Assembly: GCF_963678635.1 (NCBI RefSeq) | Contig: NC_087070.1 | Location: 39,792,397 to 39,856,396 of the forward strand | Direction of reading: 5' to 3' | From: Symsagittifera roscoffensis | Lineage: Eukaryota > Xenacoelomorpha > Acoela > Convolutidae | DNA length: 64,000 bases | In this document: positions 11,659 to 22,957 of the stretch, piece after piece | How the letters are laid out: every line of letters starts with the position of its first letter | Position numbering within the stretch: the first letter of the stretch is position 1 | Position numbers and translations under genes: made by a program | Notes under the pieces: model-generated | The model's database searches: none | What the model was told of the DNA's origin: nothing | Seen by the model: the letters and a program-made list of their open reading frames with translations, nothing else

Positions 11659-14554
11659 GTAGAGATTGCAGCTCGCAGGCACTTTTTTTTTACAAATCAC
11701 TTTCTTTCTCTTCAAGAAACCATGTCATTTTTAATGTACACTGGTTATACGTAGACGCAAAATTTGAGGACTGATGTGAATGCAACAAAAAAATTAAAGC
11801 ATGGAAAACATACACTTTTTTATTATATACATAAATTTTTCATTTTCTCTTGAAATTGTTTTTTGTTTGAAGTTCTGTTGTGACAAGGTGGAAAAAACAA
11901 TTAATTTTTCAAACAACAATATGTGCACACTATGCAGAAAGTTATTGAATCTAGTCTTCATCAAGTTTGCATCTAGCCTTCGTTTGGGGTACCTGAAAAA
12001 ATGAAACATTTTTACAAATTTCGTAAAATCAGAGATACCTTTTTTCAGGTAATTTTTTTGAATTTCAATCCTTTTTTGTTCTACATTATGAAACCATCAT
12101 TACGAAGGTAAAGTTTGCCCTCCCTGAATAGGCACTCATTTTGATTTCTATAGGTAAAAGGAGCCCATAGACAGGTCTTTAAACGTGTTCCAAAGCCTAA
12201 GTGGATTCCTTTTACAAAAAAAGTCGTGAATTCCGCGCACAGCTTCTGCAAGGTAAAAATGAAGACTACACTATTTCTAGATTAAAAAATAAATCGTAAA
12301 AAACTATACGTTATTTACCTATAACGTAAATTTTATCGGTACATCAGTTTTTTCGCATCATGCGAATCTAGCTATTCGATCCGGATTCAGCAAACTTAAG
12401 CAGGTTTGCAATTGAAAACGGATTCGACAAAATTGTAATTGCTAATTTAATGAAATTATATCTGTTTGTGAATCCCACCGAGCGTTCCGGATTCCGGAAA
12501 ACTTACTGTGGATTCTGCAAACTTGCCTGTTTTTGAAAATATTGAACGACACATTGTTTCAGCTATTTGACCACGGAATCTAAAATAGCAAAGAAGATCT
12601 AAGAAAACTAACAATGTTGCATATTTCACAATTTATCTGTTTTCGGCTTGTTGTGAATTTTGCTCACAATTCACAAAATGCACAGTTTTTCATCGTAATG
12701 ATGTTTTCTATTATCCACGAGGGTTTTTAAGATACTTCAATTCAATAAAACTAACCATCTGCCAAAATTTCTCTAAAAGTAATCGAGAAAGGGTAATGAA
12801 GTGGGTTTGAAAAAGGTGATTTTTTACTGACATTTCTTTTTCAAGGACAATGGTAAAAATAAAGGATGAGCGATTTTTACAAATATTAGCACAGTGTTTT
12901 GACCAGTGATTTTGAAACTTGTAATTTTGGATTTGGTATTGTTGCTTAAAGCAAGTTGCGTAATTCAGTTGGGTTTTTTTAAAGTTTCGCCGCCAGTTTT
13001 CTTAAATAATTTCCCGCTGGTATGCAGTTTTGGGAATAATCGATTTGTAGTTTGCTTTGCTTTTTGGACAATATATTGCTCGAGCAATATTCAATAAGGT
13101 CAAATTAAGCTATACAAAAGGTTAAAATTTAAAAAACAATGTTTTGTACAGTGAAAACTATAATTCAAAGTTAACTGATGATTGATGTTTCAGTGTACAC
13201 CTAGTCCCACGTTTTATAGACAAAATGTTTCTGGAAGCATTGGATGAATGAGAAAAAAATTTGATTATCAATATTGTCCAAAAATTATGGTTTTTTAAAT
13301 TTATTAACTACCAAAATCTATGAAATTTTAATTAATGGCAACCGGAACATTGAAATCTTTGTCTTGATGCTTGATGTACGGAGAGTCTGGAATTTTTCTA
13401 TGGGACTCTGGAAACTTTTCCATTGAACTACTTAATTAGAAAAACTGACCCTTAAATGCAAAAAACACATTCCTATTATCTAGGCCTATAGATATCAAGG
13501 TAAAAATGACGACTACACTATTTCTAGATTAAAAAATAAATAGTAAAAAACTATAGGAACAGATAATTTATATAACAGATATTATATAATTTTTTATCCA
13601 TCTCCGTTTGTATAGAGTCCTTATGCTGCTTACAGAGCAGCCTCCTTTGCTTCAATATGTGTTTTTCTTATCTTTATTATAGCTTTTTCATTTAGTTTTT
13701 TATTTTCCGTATTATGCCGATCGATTCTGGTCATGGTTTGTTTCATTTTGTTTTCTTGTTGATTTTTGTTAATTAATCGTCACTTGTCAAATGTTTTTCT
13801 TTCACAGTTTTTTTATGCAATTCAAACAAACCTAGTTTGGCAAGTTCAAGATCCTTGTGTTGTCTCTGAGGCTGCATCGACAGCGAGATTATTTTCGACC
13901 AGTGATTATACAGTTCCTTCAAAAGTTTTGTGTTCAAACTTTTGATTTTTTGTATTTAAAGTTACAATGAATAGAAAATGTAACAGAAAAGCAACTGTGA
14001 TTAATCAGTTTCTCCGATAATTTAACTTTTCGGAATAGATTTTCTATATTTCAAGCTACAATGGATTTAATCTGTTCCAGAAAAGCAACACGCAAGATCC
14101 ATTACATTTCATTTTGTCAAAAGTTTTTTTTTCGTCTTTTCTAGTATAAATGGATTTTGCTTTTACAAAAAAGATAAATTTTTTTGATACCTGACTGTGC
14201 AATTTCTCCAAAAAGATTCGTCAACAAATTTTTGATTTTCTAAGTTCCACGTCAAACAATGCAAGTGATTTGTAACAGAAAAGAAGCTAATTTGACCCGT
14301 TAACTGTGTATTTTCTTCATTAATTCAGTTTTGGAGTTTATAAACCGCTGTCGGACAGTGTTAATTGGTTAGTATTTGATTTGCATGAAAGTTTTTTGTC
14401 ACGTTTGAAATTTATTTCAGCGTAATATCAATCTGAAAACTATGGTTTCAAAATTGAATATTGAGAATCGAAACTGAAAAAATTGAAAGTTGTCTCGTCG
14501 GTATTCAAAAAGGGTCAACTTGAAAAAATATTTGAAAAATGACTTGTTTTATAG
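11659..14554 (+). other. Presumed intron of the chitin-binding gene
   Basis: About 2.9 kb of AT-rich DNA between the two phase-compatible exons. It has the GT...AG ends and no other Cys-rich exon. A ~60-bp segment (GGTAAAAATGA(A/C)GACTACACTATTTC...) occurs twice, near 12253 and 13498. The only exon-like open segment inside (about 12155-12253) does not fit the reading phase. Confidence 0.6.
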
Positions 14555-14886
14555 ATTTCACGTGTGATGGTAAAAGCGAGACACTTCTTCACGCCATCGG
14601 GCCTTGTAGTCAAAGATACCACGGATGTCACCGAGGCATAGCGAACGAGATGGTGTGTCCAAATGACACTGTATTCTTCCCCATTCGACAACGCTGTGTC
14701 CCGCCGAACAAATCGGAGTGGTGCTTCGCTCAAAAGTATGCCCAGCGAACGAGTATGCCGTTTCCGATGAAGCTAGTCGGTACTTTTCACGCTATCTCCG
14801 CCTCAAAAAATGCAGCTTGTGCTCATATTGATAAGAGTTTTAGCTTAACTTTGATTTTGGGATATTTCGTTTTGAATCTGTTTTAA
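14555..14886 (+). CDS. Chitin-binding protein, terminal exon with second CBM14 domain
   Basis: Begins after TGTTTTATAG and is open to a TAA at 14884-14886. Joined in phase with the exon ending at 11658 it adds a second Peritrophin-A domain, cysteines C-x13-C-x6-C-x9-C-x12-C-x8-C. The tail after the domain is about 45 residues and ends in a hydrophobic run (SFSLTLILGYFVLNLF) right at the C terminus, which could be a membrane or GPI-anchor signal; this would be unusual for a secreted peritrophin and is inference. The protein therefore has at least two chitin-binding domains; its N terminus and signal peptide are not seen. Confidence 0.82.
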
Positions 14887-15514
14887 TGCGTTCATCTGTC
14901 ACACTTTGTTTCAATAATTAATTTTTTTCCGAATATTGAATGAAAATAATTAAATGTTTACATTCATAGTTATTTTTATATGGTTGCGTGAATTAAAACC
15001 AACCAATTATCTATTAGACCAAATATACCCGGGTGCTGTGCATGAAACTTTCTGAAGATGAATTCTTTTCTCAAAGAAAAACTCTTTAAAAACTTTTTGT
15101 CAATTTTCTACCAATTTCATGGGTAGCAGTAGCGTGTTGAAATCAAGATACATATTAATATTAAGTGCATAAATACAGTAGACAATGTTCTGATATCGTT
15201 TTCGGAGTAAGATGCTAAAACAAGTCCGATTATTAGTTAAAACCCGGTCCGAAAAGCGATCATATTCAGACCAGTTTTTGTTGTCGCTGCAAATTGCTTT
15301 GAAAATTCTGGAAGGGCTGTAAAGGCTGGAAGGGCTGGAAGGGCTGGAAGGGCTGTATTATGATAGATACTCCACTTACTCACTTAAACCTACGCCACAT
15401 TTTTGTCTCGAAGATCTTCAGCAACGGTCAACTAAAAAGCAATTTTTAACCTAAGATTCTACTAGAGCATCAATTGCCATGAAAATGAGTTTAGGTCCTG
15501 GGTGGTCTTCGAAT
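14887..15514. other. Intergenic region without recognisable gene
   Basis: AT-rich DNA downstream of the chitin-binding gene. No AATAAA was obvious close to the stop codon. It contains only the small GGCTGGAAGG array described separately. Confidence 0.5.
15309..15356. repeat. 10-bp tandem repeat GGCTGGAAGG
   Basis: About four to five consecutive copies of a 10-bp unit (TGGAAGGGC), one slightly altered (TGTAAAGGC). A minisatellite-like array. Confidence 0.9.
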
Positions 15515-16060
15515 ATAGTAATTTGGGATAGAGTACACCGTCTCATCGTCACGCTATCTAATTTTCAGCCGGATAGATTTGTGCAACTTCTTAGTCTAAT
15601 ACCGATCCTAACCTTACCCTTATATTTCCTAGTCTCAACAGATCTAGTATATATTGGTATTCTTGCGAGGAGAGGTAGAGCAACTGCTTTCTAAGTTAAA
15701 TTATTTTTTCTTCGATTGAAACTATAAAGAGTTTCAGCTTTACAATTTATCGTAAGTTTTAGTAACGGACCATGATTGGTTAGTTTCAAATATTTCACTG
15801 TGATAATTATCAAGGAACACAATTGAATACTTAAAATAATTGTTTGGAAGCGGTTCCACCCATCAGGGATTTGGGAAGTTTTTAAATCAAAGTTTTCATA
15901 TGAAGGATGGTTGGAGGGTATTCTAGATTCTTTGAGAAGATTCCTTGAGGAGAGTGGCAGTTGCTCGTGTCTGTGAAATACTTGTTGTCGAGAGACATAG
16001 AGGTTGAAGAGGTTTGTAGAGTCAGAAGATTGTATCGAGATTGCAGATTTGTGTTAATGA
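15515..16060 (-). repeat. LTR-like dispersed repeat, copy B (solo)
   Basis: Second copy of the family at 8815-9215, in the same orientation; with 51195-51745 it shares a longer stretch including GGTTCCACC(C/T)ATC, a GAGG(A/G)TGGTTGGAGGGT-type segment and the CCTTGAGGAGAGTG block. No coding sequence of the element adjoins it, so it looks like a solo LTR. The strand given follows the presumed transcription direction of copy A. Confidence 0.6.
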
Positions 16061-16112
16061 TGTGTCCATTTCTTAAAGTAGAGCAAGACTTTTAATCGCA
16101 ATAAAATTTTAA

Positions 16113-16385
16113 TTACATTTCAATCCAATCAATGATTCCATTAGTTGAGTTATCAGAATCAGTAGAATTGAACTGATAATATTCGCTTCCTGGCTCATAA
16201 AATTTGGCTCCATCCATATTGTAAACATCAAGTTCCAAGGCGGGCTGTACTTCAGTATTATTGGAGTCATCTTCATATCCATAATCTGTAGTGGTGACTT
16301 CACTTGAGAATAAACTACAACCGCTAATAGATATCCTATAAGAAACATCCATGCATTTAACTGATGACAATTGAGCGCGCTTCAA
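16113..16385 (-). CDS. Hypothetical acidic ORF
   Basis: An open frame of about 90 codons whose product is rich in Asp, Glu, Ser, Asn and Tyr (for example TTTDYGYEDDSNNTE). The first codon is a TTG, so the true start is unknown; an in-frame TAG lies just upstream. It is downstream of, and co-oriented with, the RT fragment at 16.9-17.9 kb and might be a remnant of the same element. I do not recognise it. Confidence 0.25.
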   Translation of the reverse strand: MKRAQLSSVKCMDVSYRISISGCSLFSSEVTTTDYGYEDDSNNTEVQPALELDVYNMDGAKFYEPGSEYYQFNSTDSDNSTNGIIDWIEM

Positions 16386-16861
16386 AATGTCTTTGCTCTA
16401 CGCAATCATGCCTCGGTCTCCGATATGATGAACGGGATCCACGGATACACATGATCGAAGATCTGAGAAGCGCAAATCCAATACGACATCCATCAAAGCA
16501 CTTGACTATACGGAGCTATTTCTTTTTTTTCTCACTGATCATCGAAGCAAGTCTTTTGTAAAACTAGGTAGCAAGTTTGCCAATGCCTCCCGTGCACGAA
16601 AGAACAAGAAGTGTGAATGAAGTATGTTCAACTTTTCTGATACGTTGCTCATAGTATCTCTTTTTTTCCACTTCGTGCTTCCTATACAAACTTTGAGTAC
16701 CAGAAGTTGATTTGGCGCAACGATTGAATACTCTTACGACGAAGAATGCCTTCTCAAAACTGCCTCCCCAGACTCCATTAGATGAAATCCCTAATCAAGC
16801 CGCCTTTCATCGCCACTAATGGTTTTTATCAAAGCCTAAAGCTCGCCAGATAGCCGCTCTA

Positions 16862-17860
16862 AATGACGTTCGAATTCAACATTTGATCAATTGCTGTCAA
16901 AATGTTTGCTGTTATATCTCTCACTTCTTTATGTCCAATTGCTGGGAAGCCACCATTAGTACAAGACATGCAATGCTCAACCAAAAACGTTTTTCCACAA
17001 ACACAGTGAGAGGGGAAATCTTTCAGCGGCCAATTATATTGCAAGCACAATGCAGCTCTATACGCTGCTTTACTCAGTCAAAAGCTATGTTCTTCTAACG
17101 GCAATGTTGTGAGCCAGTTTGATATGCCTCTTTCGTTAGCCAGTCTAATGCTCTTGAGTATGGTGTACGGAAAAGCCATTGCAACACAACATCTTTCTTT
17201 CTTACGGCGCGCCGATCGTTCTCTTTCTGTTTTTCAGTAGATGCTTGTTTCTGCCTACTTGCAGCTCCGTATAAATCAGTATCGCTTAAGAAAAATTTCT
17301 CATGAAGAGGTTCACAGAGTCTTTCGGAGTCATTGAATTTCTGAGCGGCCTCGGTTTCTTCATTGATGATGTTCAAACCACCCAGTCTTTCCGGAAGCTC
17401 CCGCACAGATCTTTCAATGTCTCCTGGTGATACTCTACCAGTCAGTTTTTGCAAACAGTGCACTCTCATCATGTAGTTCTTCTTCTAAATGAAACTATGG
17501 GTAAAAGCTGCAAAAACACAGTGTGGCTGTTTCTCAGCGATGTGAGGTAAGCTCTCTAACTCTTTTATCCATTAATCTGACGTTTTCAGAACATGTGGTT
17601 CAATGAAATTTTTTGCTGCCAATCGGGCATCCCGAATATTTGTTTCCCTCTGCTGAAATTAAAATACCACTTAGAGAGAAAACACGTTTTGCAAAGTCCA
17701 AGTGTTCACGCTTAACAATAAGCCTAATCTTGAAGCATTCAGGAAAAATCCTTACTCCGGTACGAGTTCTTTCATCGCTTCCCACCATGACTTCAGTTGT
17801 TCAAGTTTCCCACCTGCAGTTGAGTCATCTGCATTCCAAAACTGCTGAACATTGGCACGG
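16862..17860 (-). pseudogene. Broken reverse transcriptase fragment (metazoan RT family with GGF-x-AI-x-H C-terminal motif)
   Basis: Minus-strand pieces line up in order as the C-terminal part of a reverse transcriptase. The catalytic box appears as FWNADDSTAGGKLE followed by LKSWWEAMKEL (17860-17760), then a LIVKREHLDFAK segment (near 17700), QPHCVFAAFTH (near 17530), a PERLGGLNIINEE segment (near 17370) and finally a Cys/His-containing CVCGKTFLVEHCMSC and GGFPAIGHKEVRDITAN block (17000-16900). Frame changes and stops occur near 17760, 17600, 17490 and 17100. I know this order from RT-containing mobile elements found across cnidarians, sponges and other invertebrates; the clade name is uncertain. 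The piece upstream of the ADD box is missing or replaced by the tandem unit. Confidence 0.7.
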
Positions 17861-20366
17861 AGTTTTTTAAGTAGAGCAAGACTATGTGAATTCTCGACTA
17901 TTCGTTCGTATTGATCAAATAGAGTTTGACTGAGTGAAGCGCCAAGTGAATAGGTTCCGTATTTTGAGTTGAATATAGTGTTGGTCATTGTTTTTGTTCA
18001 ATGAACATTTTTTCTGCAATAGTGACTCCATACTTTGTATCCTGCGACTGTTGTGATTGCGACAAGCAAAACCAATAGATTTGCCATTCCAAATTTGGAA
18101 GAACGTCGAGTTTCATCTCATTTTTGCTGCTCGTTTCTTTTGCTCCGTGACAAAATTGACATTTTATATGTATATGTGCATCTCTTGGTAATTTCAATTC
18201 TAAAAAAGTTCTTTGTTAGTATTTTGCTGCAAAAACTTTTAAGTTAATTCTGTTATTTTTGAGAGTTACTCACAGTAGAGCTACTCCTGACAAAAATTGA
18301 TTGGGATGCGTTTTAAACGTGATTGTAGCGCAGTGGATGATGCCGGCTAAAGAGCATGCTCAGGACATCAATCATTGGTTGGTAAGGCCAATTGAAGTTT
18401 TATTTTGAGCGTTTCTTTGAGTAAAAACTTGTTTTGATTTTTCTCATTTTTTATATCAGGTGTTATTTCCTGTGGACTTTTTGGTTCTCAAAAACATTAG
18501 TCTTTAGTTTGTGTTATCTTGGAACTTCCTAGGGTTTCAGGTGGTCTTAAAAAAATTTGATTTGACTTTCAAAAGAAAAATTTACCCAGTTAAACCCAGG
18601 TTAATCTGGTTTGGGTAACTTGGGTTTTTCATGTTCATGTTATTAGTGCTAAGTTAATAGCTAACTGTGTTAGTTAGTTAAGCTTAACTCTAAATCCTTC
18701 TTCCAACCGGGATACGAGAAAATTTGAAAGGTATTAAATTGATATTAAGTTCTTATCAGGTAGTTCGCCCACACATAAAAAAGATTTGTTTTATTCCTAT
18801 CTTATTACTCATTTTTAGAAAGTTTTTACATTGTATGGGAAACTTACTGCATAAGTTATACTAATTTAGCGCTAATGATAAAATTTACTTCTTTATTGAG
18901 AAAATAGTGCAACTGAATAGCATTATTTACTAAAAGTTTTGGCTAAAGTTTTATTTGGTTTTTTCCTATTTTTAGGATTTTTTGGTGGAATCAAGAAGAA
19001 AATTGGTGAGAGAAAAAAAATGGTGAGAAAAATTTTCAAAATAATTAGTAAGAAAACAAATTTATAAATACCTGAGGTCGGGGTCAAACATCTAGTTATT
19101 GGGAAAGCTAGCTTCATTAGTAAATGATTGCATGAGAAGCTTTGCGAGCAAGCTAATTTTTTTTTAATATGTAGGAGTATCCAAGGAAGCTCAAGTGCTC
19201 GGTTTATTTTACTTTCTTTGGGAGTTACTGTGATTTCGTGGCGATGAGGTTATAGATTTTATGGTTCAATTTCAGATTAAGAAAGTGTTCGAAAACTGGT
19301 ATCCCTACAGGCTGGATATAATCATGCGGCTTGATCATGTGACGGGAGCCTTCAATGGGGAAGTTATTTGCGAGGGGGCAAAGCATATATAACTGGCAAA
19401 CTGGGTTTTAGTTACGGAGGATGCCGTGAAGTTAAGTATTTTCAAAACAGTTATTGAACCTTAGAAATTGGTGTGAGGTGTAATCAGAGTTAATAAACAT
19501 GTCTCGGGAATGAAGCTTTTGTGAGGGGAAGCTTTGTAAAATGTGTCTTTGTATAAAACGATACTAAGTGTGCGTGAATTTTAAGCTTGTTTTTAGCATA
19601 ACTTCATGCGAGCAGTTGACGTCGCGTTTTGTCGGGACAAGCAAGCTGAAAGTGATTTCAAAATTTTCATCTTTTGTGACCTAAGATTCATTTTCTGTAG
19701 TATTTGGAAGTGCGTTGGTAATAACATGGTCAAACTTGTTATTAAGGCCGTCTAGATCAAAAATGTAATCAATTTTGAGGTAATACTTTCAGTTACTGTT
19801 GGTTAACTGCTGTGTCTGTATCATATAGTGAGTCTTTGATATAGCGTATGACAGTGTGGTCGTAGTGTGCAATAGGAAATTGTTTAGATTTTCGTGCAAC
19901 AAAAAACGAATAAGTACAAGCAATAGTCCAACGCTAGTGAAGTCTTTAAGCTGTATAGCATTTGTTAGTAAGCGTAGTGCGGTTACGTAAATTTCGTCAG
20001 CTTCAGCTTTTTGAATGGATATTTTTGAAGATTAAGTAAAATTATAAAAGCATAACCATTACGTAGGATTCGCATTGATTTTGGGGTTCATGATTATTAT
20101 GACAGTATTGAGGGAAGAATGGAAGATGCTTTTCAAGTAAGATTTCAGTAATGTTTTTGTATCTAGGGTGATTACTACGGAGAATTGCTGATAACGAATG
20201 TTAATTGATTAAGAATCGAAATGCTCTAGTGGGGTAATTTCAATTCATGAGGATGTGTTGTGTACGGTGGAAGTATTAGGAATGGATGATGTTGATGTTT
20301 CTGATGGCAAGGTTGATTGATCATTTGTGATTTGTCTGTCAGTATTATCAACTTGTTGCTGGTTTT
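17799..20366. repeat. Tandem unit 1 of three (~2.57 kb)
   Basis: The unit begins with GTTCAAGTTTCCCACCTGC and ends before the next GTTCAAG at 20367. Its first ~60 bases are the ADD-box piece of the RT fragment. On the minus strand it holds an ORF with a signal-peptide-like start (ATG at 18087, MANLLVLLVAITTVAG) interrupted by TGA near 18000, followed by MTNTIFNSKYG. Further along (19.65-20.0 kb, minus) are decayed coding-like segments such as LLVPTKRDVNCSHE, perhaps from an element glycoprotein. No intact gene is seen. Confidence 0.9.
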
Positions 20367-22957
20367 GTTCAAGTTTCCCACCTGCAGTTGAGTCATCTGC
20401 ATTCCAAAACTGCTGAACATGGGCACGGAGTTTTTTAAGTAGAGCAAGACTATGTGAATTCTCGACTATTCGTTCGTATTGATCAAATAGAGTTTGACTG
20501 AGTGAAGCGCCAAGTGAATAGGTTCCGTATTTTGAATTGAATATAGAGTTGGTCATTGTTTTTGTTCAATGAACGTTTTTTCTGCAATAGTGACTCCATA
20601 CTTTGTATCCTGCGACTGTTGTGATTGCGACAAGCAAAACCAATAGATTTGCCATTCCAAATTTGGAAGAACGTCAAGTTTCATCTCATTTTTGCTGCTC
20701 TTTTCTTTTGCTCCGCGACAAAATTGACATTATATATGTATATGAGCATCTCTTGGTAATTTCAATTCTAAAAAAGATCTTTGTTAATATTTTGTCGCAA
20801 AAACTTTTAGGTTAAATCTGTTATTTTTGAGAGTTACTCACAGTAGAGCTACTCCTGACAAAAATTGAGTGGGTTGCGTTTTAAACGTGATTGTAGCGCA
20901 GTGGATGATGCCGGCTAAAGAGCATGCTCAGGACATCAATCTTTGGTTGGTAAGGCCAATTGAAGTTTACTTTTGAGCGTTTCTTTGAGTAAAAACTTGT
21001 TTTGATTTTTCTCATTTTTTATATCAGGTGTTTTTCCTGTGGACTTTTTGGTTCTCAAAAACATTAGTCTTTGGTTTGTGTTATCTTGGAACTTCCTAGG
21101 GTTTCAGGTGGTCTTAAAAAATTTTGATTTGACTTTCAAAAGAGAAATTTACCCAGTTAAACCCAGGTTAATCTGGTTTGGGTAACTTGGGTTTTTCATG
21201 TTCATGTTATTAGTGCTAAGTTAATAGCTAACTGTGTTAGTTAGTTAAGCTTAACTCTAAATCCTTCTTCCAACCGGGATACGAGAAAATTTGAAAGGTA
21301 TTAAATTGATTTAAAGTTCTTATCAGGTAGTTCGCCCACACATAAAAAAGATTTGTTTTATTCCTATCTTATTACTCATTTTTAGAAAGTTTTTACATTG
21401 TATGGAAAACTTACTGCATAAGTTATACTAATTTAGCGCTAATGATAAAATTTACTTCTTTATTGAGAAAATATTGCAACTCAATAGCATTATTTACTAA
21501 AAGTTTTGGCTAAAGTTTTATTTGGTTTTTTCCTATTTTTAGGATTTTTTGGTGGAATCAAGAAGAAAATTGGTGAGAGAAAAAAAATGTTGAGAAAAAT
21601 TTTCAAAATAATTAGTAAGAAAACAAATTTATAATTACCTGAGGTCGGGGTCAAACATCTAGTTATTGGGAAAGCTAGCTTCATTAGTAAATGATTGCAT
21701 GAGAAGCTTTGCGAGCACGCTAATTTTTTTTTAATATGTAGGAGTATCCAAGGAAGCTCAAGTGCTCGGTTTATTTTACTTTCTTTGGGAGTTACTGTGA
21801 TTTCGTGGTGATGAGGTTATAGATTTTATGGTTCAATTTCAGATTAAGAAAATGTTCGAAAAGTGGTATCCCTACAGGCTGGATATAATCATGCGGCTTG
21901 ATCATGGGACGGGAGCCTTCAATGGGGAAGTTATTTGCGAGGGGGCAAAGCATATATAACTGGCAAACTGGTTTTTAGTTACGGAGGATGCCGTGAAGTT
22001 AAGTATTTTCAAAACAGTTATTGAACCTTAGAAATTGGTGTGAGGTGTAATCAGAGTTAATAAACATGTCTCGGGAATGAAGCTTTTGTGAGGGGAAGCT
22101 TTGTAAAATGTGTCTTTGTATGTAACGATACTAAGTGTGCGTGAATTTTAAGCTTGTTTTTAGCATAGCTTCATGCGAGCAGTTGACGTCGCGTTTTGTC
22201 GGGACAAGCAAGCTGAAAGTGATTTCAAAATTTTCATCTTTTGTGAACTAAGATTCATTTTCTGTAGTATTTGGAAGTGCGTTGGTAATAACATGGTCAA
22301 ACTTGTTATTAAGGCCGTCTAGATCAAAAATGTAATCAATTTTGAGGTAATACTTTCAGTTACTGTTGGTTAACTGCTGTGTCTGTATCATATAGTGAGT
22401 CTTTGATATAGCGTATGACAGTGTGGTCGTAGTGTGCAATAGGAAATTGTTTAGATTTTCGTGCAACAAAAAACGAATAAGTACAAGCAATAGTCCAACG
22501 CTAGTGAAGTCTTTAAGCTGTATAGCATTTGTTAGTAAGCGTAGTGCGTAAATTTGCGTAAATTTCGTTTAGTAAACGTAAATTTCGTCAGCTTCAGCTT
22601 TTTGAATGGATATTTTTGAAGATTAAGTAAAATTATAAAAGCATAACCATTACGTAGGATTCGCATTGATTTTGGGGTTCATGATTATTATGACAGTATT
22701 GAGGGAAGAATGGAAGATGCTTTTCAAGTAAGATTTCAGTAATGTTTTTGTATCTAGGGTGATTATTACGGAGAATTCCTGATAACGAATGTTAATTGAT
22801 TAAGAATCGAAATGCTCTAGTGGGGTAATTTCAATTCATGAGGATGTGTTGTGTACGGTGGAAGTATTAGGAATGGATGATGTTGATGTTTCTGATGGCA
22901 AGGTTGATTGATCATTTGTGATTTGTCTGTCAGTATTATCAACTTGTTGCTGGTTTT
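20367..22957. repeat. Tandem unit 2 of three (~2.59 kb)
   Basis: Almost identical to unit 1 with scattered substitutions and small indels; near 22545 it has an extra ~25-bp partial duplication (GTAAATTTGCGTAAATTTCG). The minus-strand TGA interrupting the signal-peptide ORF is also present here. The ORF at 20245-20556 crosses the unit 2/unit 1 junction and so is a chimera made by the tandem duplication. Confidence 0.9.

Noticed and set aside
11506-11774. Two alternative plus-strand frames over the chitin-binding exon
   Set aside because: Shadow frames; only the frame giving six correctly spaced Cys and fitting both splice sites is accepted.
12155-12253. 33-codon open segment flanked by AG and GT within the chitin-binding gene's intron
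   Set aside because: The preceding exon ends in phase 1, and in that phase the segment has a TAG; it also has no Cys pattern. The direct join 11658 to 14555 is in phase.
19260-19391. Plus-strand open segment (42-52 codons, FQIKKVFENWYPYRLD) present in all three tandem units, preceded by an AG acceptor-like site
   Set aside because: The few differences among copies are amino-acid changing and the possible upstream intron would be only 27 bases, so there is no sign of coding constraint.
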